A stretch of 17,187 bases of DNA. It comes from Fidelibacterota bacterium. Lineage in GTDB: Bacteria > Fidelibacterota > Marinisomatia > Marinisomatales > TCS55. The position numbers were made by a program, and so were the translations under genes. Of the stretch, positions 8,141-15,271 are shown piece after piece; positions within the stretch are counted from its first letter, which is position 1; the number at the start of each line of letters is the position of its first letter. The notes below the pieces were generated by a model. The model was not told the DNA's origin. It made no database searches and was given only the letters and a program-made list of their open reading frames with translations. The stretch is taken from assembly GCA_014239505.1 (NCBI GenBank), contig JAAZYT010000028.1, positions 1 through 17,187 on the forward strand. Direction: 5' to 3'.

Positions 8141-10669
8141 ATGTATAAAACAATTATTAGTATTCTTTTATTTATTTCAGTACTGCATGGTGATAATATT
8201 AAATCGCCTGCGGCTTTTTTAGGATATGGGCTAGGAGAAAAATTTACTTTTCATCACAAAGTAGTTTCATATTTCAAACATGTTTCAGATGCTTCTCCAA
8301 ATGTTAAATTAATTTCTTATGGAAAGACATATGAACAACGACCTTTGTTAGTTGCAGTAATTTCAAGTGAAGAAAATATTAATATCATTGAAGATATTCG
8401 TTTGGATAATCTAAAAAGAGCAGGCGTCATTAAAGGTAAAACTACTGATAGTAAAGTAGGTATTGTTTGGCTGAGTTATAATGTTCACGGCAATGAAGCA
8501 AATTCTACAGAAGCTGCTATGAAAACTCTTTATGCCTTAACCAATAAAGAAAACAAAGAAACTCAAGCTTGGCTAGAGAACACTGTTGTCATTCTTGATC
8601 CATGTATTAATCCTGATGGTAGAGATAGGTATGCAAATTGGTTTAGGATGACAGCTAGCAGATGGCCGGATGCTAATCCACTTTCCATAGAACATATGGA
8701 ACCTTGGCCGGGTGGTAGAACTAATCACTACTATTTTGATTTAAATAGAGATTGGGCTTGGCAAACGCAAATCGAATCTCAATCTAGAATTAAATTATAT
8801 AATCAGTGGCTTCCTCATATTCATGTCGACTTTCATGAGCAAGGTGTGAATAGTCCATATTATTTCGCTCCTGCGGCTGAACCTTTTCATGAATACATAA
8901 CTGATTGGCAAAGAGAATTGCAAACAATGATTGGAAAGAATCATTCGAAATATTTTGATAAAAATAGCTGGCTTTATTTTACTAAAGAAGTCTTTGATTT
9001 ATTGTATCCTAGTTATGGTGATACCTATCCTACTTATAATGGCGCCATTGGAATGACATATGAACAAGCTGGTCATAGCAGAGGTGGTTTAGCTGTAGAA
9101 ACAGAAGATGGTGATACACTTACTCTAAATGATAGATTAACTCACCATTATACAACTGGACTATCTACCATAGAAGTAGCATCTAATAATGTTGATAAGA
9201 TTTTATTAGAATTCTCAAGGTTTTTTGAAGAAGGAAAGAAAAATCCACCTGGTAAATACACTTCTTACATCATATCTAAGAATAATAATGAAGATAAAAT
9301 AAAAGACTTAAAAAGCTGGCTAAATGCCAATGGAATCGAACATGGTTTAGTAAGTACTTCAAAATCTATTAAAGGGTTTAGCTATCTTAAAGGCAAAACT
9401 GAGCAATTAAAAGTATCAAAAGGTGATATTATCATTTCTGCAAAACAATCTAAATCAGTTTTGGTTCAAATTCTTTTTGAACCTCAAACTACATTAAGAG
9501 ATACAATGACTTATGATATAACTGCATGGTCAATACCTTATGTATTTGGGCTTAAGTCATATGCGGTAAAAAGCGATGTTAAATTTTCAAAAGCTCGATA
9601 CTTTAAGCCAAAATATGAAATCGTTGATAAATCACCTTATGCTTATTTACTGTCATGGGAAGGTATTAATGATGTGAGATTCCTCGCTAACTTATTTAAG
9701 AATGACATTGTTTCAAGAGTTTCTGAAGAACCATTCAGTATTGAAGGTCGTGAGTTTAATAGAGGAACTTTAGTTATTACTAGAAAAGGTAATGAAAAAC
9801 ATGGCTCTAAATTTGATGAAATTATTAAAAATGCAGGTAAAAAGTATGATCGTAGACTTTTTACAGTTAATACTGGGTTTGTAACGAAAGGAAAAGACTT
9901 TGGTTCTTCTTCAATGCGTGTTGTAAAAAGGCCTAAGATTGGATTAGTCTCAGGTGATGGAGTGAGTAGCTCGCGCTATGGTGAAGTCTGGCATTATTTT
10001 GAAAGACAAATAGAATTTCCAGTTACTGTTTTAGGGACTGATTATTTTATGCAAATCCCTAAACACAATTTTGATATTTTAATTTTTCCTGGTGGAGGTC
10101 ATAATTATTTAGATCGAGATGCTTTAATTGAATTAAGAAGTTGGGTTCGTTCTGGAGGTAAGCTTATTGTAATGGATTCATCTTTAGATAAATTTGTGGA
10201 TCAAAAAGGTTTTGGTCTCAAAAAATATGCTACTGATGTAGAAAAGGAATCATCAGAAAAAAGAGATAATGAAAGAGAATTATCAGAAAGGTTACGCCAT
10301 TATAAAGATCGTCAAAGATCTGAATTAAGCCAAAATGCATATGGTTCTATTATAAAAATCAAGATGGATAAAAGTCATCCTTTAGCTTTTGGATATGGTG
10401 ATGAATATTTTTCTCTTAAACTTCGTAATAATCGTTATGCTTATCTACATAATGGATGGAATGTTGGAACTGTTGCTGACTCAACATCAATTGTGAGTGG
10501 CTTTGTTGGATATAAGGCTCAAGAAAATTTTCGTGAGTCAATGGTCTTTGGTGTAGAAGATATTGGTAGAGGTAGTATAATTTATATGGCAGACAATCCA
10601 TTATTTAGAGGTTTTTGGTATAATGGAAAACTACTTTTTGCAAATGCAATTTTTATCGTTGGGAATTAG
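8141..10669 (+). CDS. Secreted M14-family zinc metallopeptidase with C-terminal GATase-like domain
   Basis: An 842-residue protein with a signal peptide (about residues 1-17, ending L-H-G). The M14 carboxypeptidase domain spans roughly 30-350. The zinc site is H116-G-N-E119 in the V-H-G-N-E block plus H232 in D-F-H-E; N202-R203 in the D-L-N-R-D block is the substrate-carboxylate element, and E308 in M-T-Y-E-Q is the likely catalytic glutamate. From about 598 (P-K-I-G-L) to 690 there is a class I glutamine-amidotransferase-like region, with P650-G-G-G-H654 where the catalytic cysteine elbow would be. The Cys is absent, so this domain is probably not an amidotransferase. A highly charged, possibly helical stretch follows at about 697-730. 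The architecture matches large secreted M14 proteins of FCB-group and related marine bacteria. It presumably trims oligopeptides in the periplasm or outside the cell. Gaps are 62 bases upstream and 9 downstream. Confidence 0.9.
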   Translation: MYKTIISILLFISVLHGDNIKSPAAFLGYGLGEKFTFHHKVVSYFKHVSDASPNVKLISYGKTYEQRPLLVAVISSEENINIIEDIRLDNLKRAGVIKGKTTDSKVGIVWLSYNVHGNEANSTEAAMKTLYALTNKENKETQAWLENTVVILDPCINPDGRDRYANWFRMTASRWPDANPLSIEHMEPWPGGRTNHYYFDLNRDWAWQTQIESQSRIKLYNQWLPHIHVDFHEQGVNSPYYFAPAAEPFHEYITDWQRELQTMIGKNHSKYFDKNSWLYFTKEVFDLLYPSYGDTYPTYNGAIGMTYEQAGHSRGGLAVETEDGDTLTLNDRLTHHYTTGLSTIEVASNNVDKILLEFSRFFEEGKKNPPGKYTSYIISKNNNEDKIKDLKSWLNANGIEHGLVSTSKSIKGFSYLKGKTEQLKVSKGDIIISAKQSKSVLVQILFEPQTTLRDTMTYDITAWSIPYVFGLKSYAVKSDVKFSKARYFKPKYEIVDKSPYAYLLSWEGINDVRFLANLFKNDIVSRVSEEPFSIEGREFNRGTLVITRKGNEKHGSKFDEIIKNAGKKYDRRLFTVNTGFVTKGKDFGSSSMRVVKRPKIGLVSGDGVSSSRYGEVWHYFERQIEFPVTVLGTDYFMQIPKHNFDILIFPGGGHNYLDRDALIELRSWVRSGGKLIVMDSSLDKFVDQKGFGLKKYATDVEKESSEKRDNERELSERLRHYKDRQRSELSQNAYGSIIKIKMDKSHPLAFGYGDEYFSLKLRNNRYAYLHNGWNVGTVADSTSIVSGFVGYKAQENFRESMVFGVEDIGRGSIIYMADNPLFRGFWYNGKLLFANAIFIVGN

Positions 10670-10678
10670 GTTGAATTA

Positions 10679-11164
10679 ATGAAAAAAATATTTCTATTAC
10701 TGTTAATTCTCTTCCTGGGTTGTAATAATTCAGATATTAAGCTTAAAACAGTAGATGCTTCTGATATAAATAATCAGATTAAAAAACATAAAGGTAGTAA
10801 AGCAGTTCTAATAAATTTTTGGGCAACATATTGTGTCCCCTGTATTGAAGAATTTCCTATGATTGTAGATTTATCTAAGAAGTATAGTGAAAAAGGAATG
10901 CAGATTTACTTTGTAAGCGCAGATTGGTTGGATAGAAAGAAAGAAGTTAGGGATTTTTTATTAGAAAAAGATGTTAAAGGCCTTTCTTTTATTAAAGAAG
11001 AAGGTAATGATAATAATTTTATCAATGAAATAAGTAGAGAATGGTCAGGAGCGTTACCTTTTACTATAGTTTACGATAAAAATGGAAATTTATCAGATTA
11101 CTGGGAAATGAAAAAAAATAAAGATCGATTTGAATCAGCAATAATTAAGGCAATAAAATCATGA
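10679..11164 (+). CDS. TlpA/ResA-like thioredoxin-fold lipoprotein
   Basis: A 161-residue thioredoxin-fold lipoprotein. Residues 1-15 form a lipoprotein signal with lipobox F-L-G-C15, so it should be anchored on the periplasmic side of a membrane. The fold is shown by N46-F-W-A-T-Y51 followed by the redox motif C52-V-P-C55 and E57-E-F-P60, as in the TlpA/ResA/DsbE group. The L-P-F-T segment near residues 115-120 supplies the conserved cis-proline loop, followed by the V-Y-D-K-N-G turn. Such proteins reduce disulfides, often for cytochrome c maturation, but no ccm genes are present here. It begins 9 bases after the M14 peptidase stop and overlaps the aminotransferase start by ATGA, so it belongs to the same transcript. 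Whether it acts on the envelope proteins encoded nearby is inference. Confidence 0.88.
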   Translation: MKKIFLLLLILFLGCNNSDIKLKTVDASDINNQIKKHKGSKAVLINFWATYCVPCIEEFPMIVDLSKKYSEKGMQIYFVSADWLDRKKEVRDFLLEKDVKGLSFIKEEGNDNNFINEISREWSGALPFTIVYDKNGNLSDYWEMKKNKDRFESAIIKAIKS

Positions 11165-12273
11165 ACTTTGAAAAGTTTCAATTAGAAAGACAACAATCTA
11201 CATGGGAAAATAAAGTTGACTATAACCTCTCTGAGAGTGGGATACATCCCGGTACTTTTAAAACTTTATTTAAACCTGAATTTATTGAAGAGATTGCGAA
11301 TACCGAATTAACTTATGGTTTTACTGAAGGTTCAAATGAATTAAGAGAATCTATATCAAGTATTTATAAAGGTTCAGACCCGGATAATATCCAAGCTTTT
11401 AATGGATCAGCTGAAGCTAATATGGTAGCAATAATGTCTTTACTTAAATCTGGTGATGAGATGATATATATGGTTCCAAATTATTTGCAAATTTATGGTT
11501 TTGCTCGAGGACTAGGGGTAAATGTAAAAACATTCACTTTAAAAGAATCTTCTAATTGGCAACCAGATATTGATGAACTAAAAGCTTTAGTAACTGATAA
11601 AACAAAAATGATATGTATTTGTAATCCAAATAACCCAACAGGATCAGTTTTGCCAAAAGAAACAGTTTTTGCAATTGGTGAAATAGCAAAAGAAGTAGAT
11701 GCTTGGATTTTATCTGATGAAGTTTATCGTGGTGCAGAACTTAATCGTGAGGAATGCACTTCTTTTTGGGATATAAGCTATTCTAAAACTATTGTTAATT
11801 GTGGTTTATCTAAAGCTTATGGTCTTCCTGGCTTACGTCTAGGATGGTCTATTTCTAATAAAGATTATATCCAGGAATGTTGGGCTACGCATGACTATAC
11901 TACTATAGCTATTGGTCGCTTAAGTGATTTAATTGGAGCTCATGTATTACACCCAGATAATAGAATGACTACATTAAATAGAACACGTGATGCATTAACA
12001 GAAAATCTAAGACTTTTTCAAAAGTGGGTTAATATTTTTGATCAACAAATTAGTTTTATTCCACCTTCAGCTGGTGCAATGGCATTTGTACGATATAATT
12101 GGGATATTAATTCAACTTTGCTAGTTGAAAAGGTTCGTAAGGAAGCCAGTGTTATGTTAGTAGCAGGCGACTGGTACGGAATGGATCATTACCTTAGATT
12201 TGGTTATGGGGCTAAATCAAGTGATCTAAAAGCTGCTCTTGAACGTATAACCCCAATATTAAAAACGTTATGA
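11161..12273 (+). CDS. Class I/II PLP-dependent aminotransferase
   Basis: This 370-residue cytoplasmic fold-type I aminotransferase has all key elements. The cofactor motif C154-N-P-N-N-P-T-G161 is followed by D186 and Y189 in the S-D-E-V-Y-R stretch. The PLP lysine is K218 in G-L-S-K-A-Y-G-L-P-G-L-R, whose R226 would bind cofactor phosphate. Y52-G-F and the T-E-G-S-N-E-L-R block are typical of the class I/II N-terminal part. The opening S-E-S-G-I-H-P-G-T-F is distinctive. It recalls the S-S-G-V-H-N-Y-T-F start of capreomycidine synthase-like aminotransferases, a resemblance from memory only. No signal peptide. The preceding gene overlaps by ATGA and the following by ATGA, so translation is probably coupled across all three. 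The substrate is not determined; the neighbours suggest a role in the metabolism of an unusual amino acid. Confidence 0.88.
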   Translation: MNFEKFQLERQQSTWENKVDYNLSESGIHPGTFKTLFKPEFIEEIANTELTYGFTEGSNELRESISSIYKGSDPDNIQAFNGSAEANMVAIMSLLKSGDEMIYMVPNYLQIYGFARGLGVNVKTFTLKESSNWQPDIDELKALVTDKTKMICICNPNNPTGSVLPKETVFAIGEIAKEVDAWILSDEVYRGAELNREECTSFWDISYSKTIVNCGLSKAYGLPGLRLGWSISNKDYIQECWATHDYTTIAIGRLSDLIGAHVLHPDNRMTTLNRTRDALTENLRLFQKWVNIFDQQISFIPPSAGAMAFVRYNWDINSTLLVEKVRKEASVMLVAGDWYGMDHYLRFGYGAKSSDLKAALERITPILKTL

Positions 12274-13223
12274 TATCTTTTCCAAAAGATGTTGAAAACT
12301 CCTTTCAACGTTCGCAGCCCCACATAAGAAATACTCCATTAGAATATTCTCCTTACCTGAGTAAAATGATAAATGGTAACGTTTTTCTAAAACTTGATAA
12401 TATACAAAAAACTGGTTCTTTTAAATTTCGTGGTGCAGTAAGCAAAATGACTTCATTGAATGCAACTGAAAAGGCAAGTGGAGTAGTTACCGCCTCTACA
12501 GGAAATCATGGAGCTGCATGTTCGTTAGCTATGTCGATTCTAAATATAAAAGGAAAAATTGTTGTTCCTGAGAATGTTCATAAAAATAAAGTTGAAAATA
12601 TTGAAAATCTTGGTGGTGAAGTTGAATATTTTGGAAATGATTGCATTAATGCTGAAGAGAGGGCCCAAGAAATTTCTAAAAACACTGGCGCTACGTATAT
12701 TTCTCCATACAATGATTCTACAATTATTTCAGGACAAGGCACCCTTGGTTTAGAAGTCTTCAATGAACTTAATTCTGTTGACTCAGTATTTATTTCTGTT
12801 GGTGGAGGTGGCCTAATCTCTGGTGTTGGTGGATACTTAAAGTCGAGAAATAAGAATATTAACATGTATGGTGTTTCTCCAGAAAACTCATGCGTGATGT
12901 ATGAATCTTTGAAAGCTGGTAAACAATTAGATTTGCCATCAAAAGAAACTCTTTCCGATGGAACAGCGGGTGGCGTTGAAATTGGTTCAATCACATTTAA
13001 GTTATGCCAAGATATTATCGATGATTTTATTCTTGTAAATGAAAGTGAGATTGCAGCTGGAATTCGAATTGGAATAAAAAAACATCATCAGCTAATCGAA
13101 GGAGCTGCTGGAACTGCCATAGCAGGTTTTTTAAAAAAGAAAGAAGATTTAAAAGAACAAACTGTTGTAATTGTGATGTGTGGTGGAAATATTAGTTCAG
13201 AAGTTTTAAAATCTATTTTATAA
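12270..13223 (+). CDS. Threonine-dehydratase/EutB-like PLP ammonia-lyase
   Basis: A 317-residue fold-type II PLP enzyme of the threonine/serine dehydratase and serine racemase group. The cofactor lysine is K52 in S50-F-K-F-R-G55, the substrate loop is S76-T-G-N-H80, and the phosphate-binding glycine loop is G178-G-G-G-L182. The C-terminal C304-G-G-N307 carries Cys where Ser is usual in the element that contacts the pyridine nitrogen. There is no C-terminal ACT regulatory domain, which argues against the feedback-regulated biosynthetic IlvA and for a catabolic or racemase-like enzyme. Possible reactions are deamination of serine, threonine or 3-hydroxyaspartate, or racemisation; the EutB (hydroxyectoine utilisation) family is a close alternative. 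Overlaps are 4 bases with the aminotransferase upstream and 1 base with the ornithine-cyclodeaminase-like gene downstream. Confidence 0.9.
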   Translation: MISFPKDVENSFQRSQPHIRNTPLEYSPYLSKMINGNVFLKLDNIQKTGSFKFRGAVSKMTSLNATEKASGVVTASTGNHGAACSLAMSILNIKGKIVVPENVHKNKVENIENLGGEVEYFGNDCINAEERAQEISKNTGATYISPYNDSTIISGQGTLGLEVFNELNSVDSVFISVGGGGLISGVGGYLKSRNKNINMYGVSPENSCVMYESLKAGKQLDLPSKETLSDGTAGGVEIGSITFKLCQDIIDDFILVNESEIAAGIRIGIKKHHQLIEGAAGTAIAGFLKKKEDLKEQTVVIVMCGGNISSEVLKSIL

Positions 13224-14158
13224 TGCGTATTTTTTCTCTAGATGAAATTAAATCTGTTTTAAATAAAATTAACTTAGTTCAAGAAATTGAAGATGGTTTT
13301 ATAGCGTATTCAAATGGTGATGTTATTGTTCCTCCTGTTGGTGAGCTTCATTTTGAATCTCCACCTGGCGATGTTCATATAAAATATGGTTATATAAAAA
13401 ATGATAATGTGTATGTTATTAAAATTGCATCAGGTTTTTTTCATAATTCAAATTTTGGTTTACCAAATGGCTATGGCATGATGCTTATATATGATCAGAA
13501 GACAGGTCAGCCTAAGGCAATTCTAAATGATGAATCATTTCTTACTGATATTCGAACTGCTGTTGCTGGGGCGATATCTGCTAAATATTTAGCTCCAAGC
13601 AAAGTAAAATATATTGGTATTATAGGTACGGGTGTACAAGCTCGACTGCAATTAAAATATTTAAATGATATCATTGATTGTAAATCAGTAATAGTTTGGG
13701 GTAGAAACGAAAATTCCTTAAAAAAATACAAAGATGATTTTTCAAAGAGTAATTATAAAATAACAATAACAAAAGACATCAATCAAATTATAGAAAGGTG
13801 CCAATTGATAGTTACCTGTACGCCTAGTGAGAATCCAATAATTACTAATATTAATCCAGGAACTCATATTACAGCAATGGGCTCGGATACAATTACTAAA
13901 CAAGAAATTGCATCACCTATACTATCTCAAGCTGATCTTGTTGTTGCAGATAGTCGTTCTCAATGTGAGCATAGAGGTGAGATATACCAAGCTATCAAAG
14001 ATGGGTTTTCCATGAAAGATGTTGTTGAAATTGGTGAGGTAATTCAAGGCAAAGTAAAACGAAGAGAAAATGATAAGCAAATTACAATTGCTGATCATAC
14101 AGGTGTAGCTGTTCAAGACATTCAAATTTCAAAAGCAGTTCTTAAATATTTAAATTAG
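13223..14158 (+). CDS. Ornithine cyclodeaminase/mu-crystallin family NAD(P) enzyme (EutC-like)
   Basis: A 311-residue protein of the ornithine cyclodeaminase/mu-crystallin superfamily. The substrate-binding lysine is K67 in V-I-K-I-A-S-G-F. The family helix R111-T-A-V-A-G116 precedes the nucleotide site G132-I-I-G-T-G137, followed by A140. D222 in the M-G-S-D stretch fits the catalytic aspartate position of the cyclodeaminases, and D291-H-T-G-V-A-V-Q-D299 is the conserved C-terminal block. Members cyclise ornithine to proline, act as imine reductases or amino acid dehydrogenases, or serve in ectoine breakdown (EutC). The sequence does not choose among these. The start at 13223 shares its A with the TAA stop of the dehydratase-like gene (TAATG), an arrangement suited to coupled translation. 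A functional pair with that enzyme is therefore likely. Confidence 0.9.
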   Translation: MRIFSLDEIKSVLNKINLVQEIEDGFIAYSNGDVIVPPVGELHFESPPGDVHIKYGYIKNDNVYVIKIASGFFHNSNFGLPNGYGMMLIYDQKTGQPKAILNDESFLTDIRTAVAGAISAKYLAPSKVKYIGIIGTGVQARLQLKYLNDIIDCKSVIVWGRNENSLKKYKDDFSKSNYKITITKDINQIIERCQLIVTCTPSENPIITNINPGTHITAMGSDTITKQEIASPILSQADLVVADSRSQCEHRGEIYQAIKDGFSMKDVVEIGEVIQGKVKRRENDKQITIADHTGVAVQDIQISKAVLKYLN

Positions 14159-14182
14159 ACGTAATTTTTAGTAGCTTAAACC

Positions 14183-14187
14183 AGGAG
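14183..14187 (+). promoter_or_regulatory. Shine-Dalgarno AGGAG of the redoxin gene
   Basis: AGGAG lies 7 bases before the ATG at 14195 and supports this start, placing the signal peptide directly at the N-terminus. Confidence 0.65.
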
Positions 14188-14194
14188 TTCAGTT

Positions 14195-14794
14195 ATGAAA
14201 AAAATAATAAATAAGTTATCAATTACATTCTTTCTATCAGCAATTTTTGCTGGTGAGCTTGAACTAGGGTCAACTATCCCTTTGGCTGATATTAAAATGA
14301 TGGATATAAGTGGGAAGATGATTTCTTTAAATGATGTAAAAATGGAAAATGGACTATTGGTAAACTTTTCTTGTAATACTTGCCCATGGGTAGTTGCATG
14401 GCAAAATCGATATAATTCATTAGCAGAAGAAAGTAATAAAAATAAGATTGGCTTTATTACTGTAAATCCAAATACGCGAATTCGAGATAGGGGGGAAGGA
14501 TTATCTGACATGCGTGATTTTGCTAAAAAATATAAACATGACTTTCTTTATGCTCTAGATAAAGAAGCTAAATTAGCAGAAGCATTCGGAGCTACAAAGA
14601 CACCTCATATATATCTCTTCAATGGTGAAGGTAAGTTAGTTTATCGAGGAGCTATTGATGATAACGCTCGAAAACCTAAAAAAGTGAAAAATAAGTATCT
14701 TTTTAATGCAATTAAAGCTGTTGCTAATGGTGATAATATTGATTTTGCAGAAACGAAGGCTTTAGGGTGCGCAATTAAATTTGCTAAAAAATAA
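14195..14794 (+). CDS. Exported redoxin (thioredoxin-like, CxxC) protein
   Basis: This 199-residue protein has a signal peptide (K2-K3, hydrophobic core, predicted cleavage after A19 or G20), so it should act in the periplasm. The fold is AhpC/TSA-redoxin type: V56-N-F-S-C60-N-T-C63-P-W65 gives a C-x-x-C motif, T136-P-H carries the conserved cis-proline and Y150-R-G-A-I-D-D is the characteristic turn. A further cysteine, C192 in L-G-C-A-I-K-F, is present near the C-terminus, as is common in this subgroup. It has no lipobox, unlike the TlpA-like protein encoded at 10679. The oxidation substrate is unknown: peroxide or protein thiols are possible. It follows the cyclodeaminase-like gene by 36 bases and has its own AGGAG site. 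The next gene lies 8 bases downstream, so these two are likely cotranscribed. Confidence 0.88.
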   Translation: MKKIINKLSITFFLSAIFAGELELGSTIPLADIKMMDISGKMISLNDVKMENGLLVNFSCNTCPWVVAWQNRYNSLAEESNKNKIGFITVNPNTRIRDRGEGLSDMRDFAKKYKHDFLYALDKEAKLAEAFGATKTPHIYLFNGEGKLVYRGAIDDNARKPKKVKNKYLFNAIKAVANGDNIDFAETKALGCAIKFAKK

Positions 14795-14802
14795 ATAAAC
14801 TA

Positions 14803-15210
14803 ATGAATTATAAGAATATAATGGTTGGATTGTGCGGAAGAGGAGATGAATCGGCTGTTATTTTGGAAGCAATTAAAATTGCTAATGGGGGTCACATAAC
14901 ATTTATTCATATAAATGATCCTCATGCTGGTGAAATGTCAATGATGATGGATGCGCTAGATAAAAAAATCACTGAATCTGATGTGCTTTCTTGGATATCA
15001 AAAGTTGATAAATTTATTGTAGAAAATTGTTCAATATTAATTAAATCAGATAACTCAATACCAAAAGCTATTTATAAGGCATCTGAAGGAAAAGATTTAG
15101 TTGTTCTTGGCCACAGAAAACAAAGTTTCTTTAAAGAAAACTTTTTTGATTCAATTGATGAAGGTATTGTTAATAAAGTACTTTGTCCTGTGCTTGTTAT
15201 TCCTAAATAA
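14803..15210 (+). CDS. Universal stress protein (UspA-like) with degenerate nucleotide motif
   Basis: A 135-residue single-domain universal stress protein, close to the usual 140-150. The N-terminus (M1-N-Y-K-N-I-M-V-G-L) gives the first strand and the C-terminus, C128-P-V-L-V-I-P134, the last. The ATP-binding signature is G-2x-G-9x-G-S/T. Here G103 is kept, but the second and third glycines are K106 and D116, followed by S117. Nucleotide binding is therefore probably weakened or lost. Cytoplasmic; the family responds to stress, starvation or redox state, but the precise role is unknown. It starts 8 bases after the redoxin stop. The family call rests on the fold pattern and the C-terminal block rather than on an intact motif. 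Confidence 0.82.
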   Translation: MNYKNIMVGLCGRGDESAVILEAIKIANGGHITFIHINDPHAGEMSMMMDALDKKITESDVLSWISKVDKFIVENCSILIKSDNSIPKAIYKASEGKDLVVLGHRKQSFFKENFFDSIDEGIVNKVLCPVLVIPK

Positions 15211-15214
15211 AAAA

Positions 15215-15243
15215 TTAACTTAATACATAATTTTTGATATAAT
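15215..15243 (+). promoter_or_regulatory. Probable promoter (extended -10) of the DUF5916 gene
   Basis: TTAACT (15215-15220), a 17-base spacer, then a perfect TATAAT (15238-15243) preceded by TG plus one base, i.e. an extended -10. Transcription would start near 15250, about 20 bases before the ATG at 15272. AT-rich DNA makes chance matches common, but spacing, extended -10 and location agree. Confidence 0.45.
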
Positions 15244-15271
15244 TTCCTTTGCTTTTAAATAAGCTATCATC

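Noticed and set aside
12578..12994. Open frame on the - strand, 138 codons
   Set aside because: It lies wholly within the dehydratase-like gene, whose + strand protein has all family motifs; the minus product is proline/serine-rich with no recognisable domain.
14176..14511. Open frame on the - strand, 111 codons
   Set aside because: It covers the redoxin start and its signal peptide coding region, which carries a clear AGGAG site on the + strand; a shadow.
15210..15235. Inverted repeat AAAAATTA / TAATTTTT, a possible terminator after the universal stress gene
   Set aside because: The 8-bp stem is all A/T with a 10-base loop, too weak for a terminator and expected by chance in such AT-rich DNA; it also overlaps the predicted -35 box.
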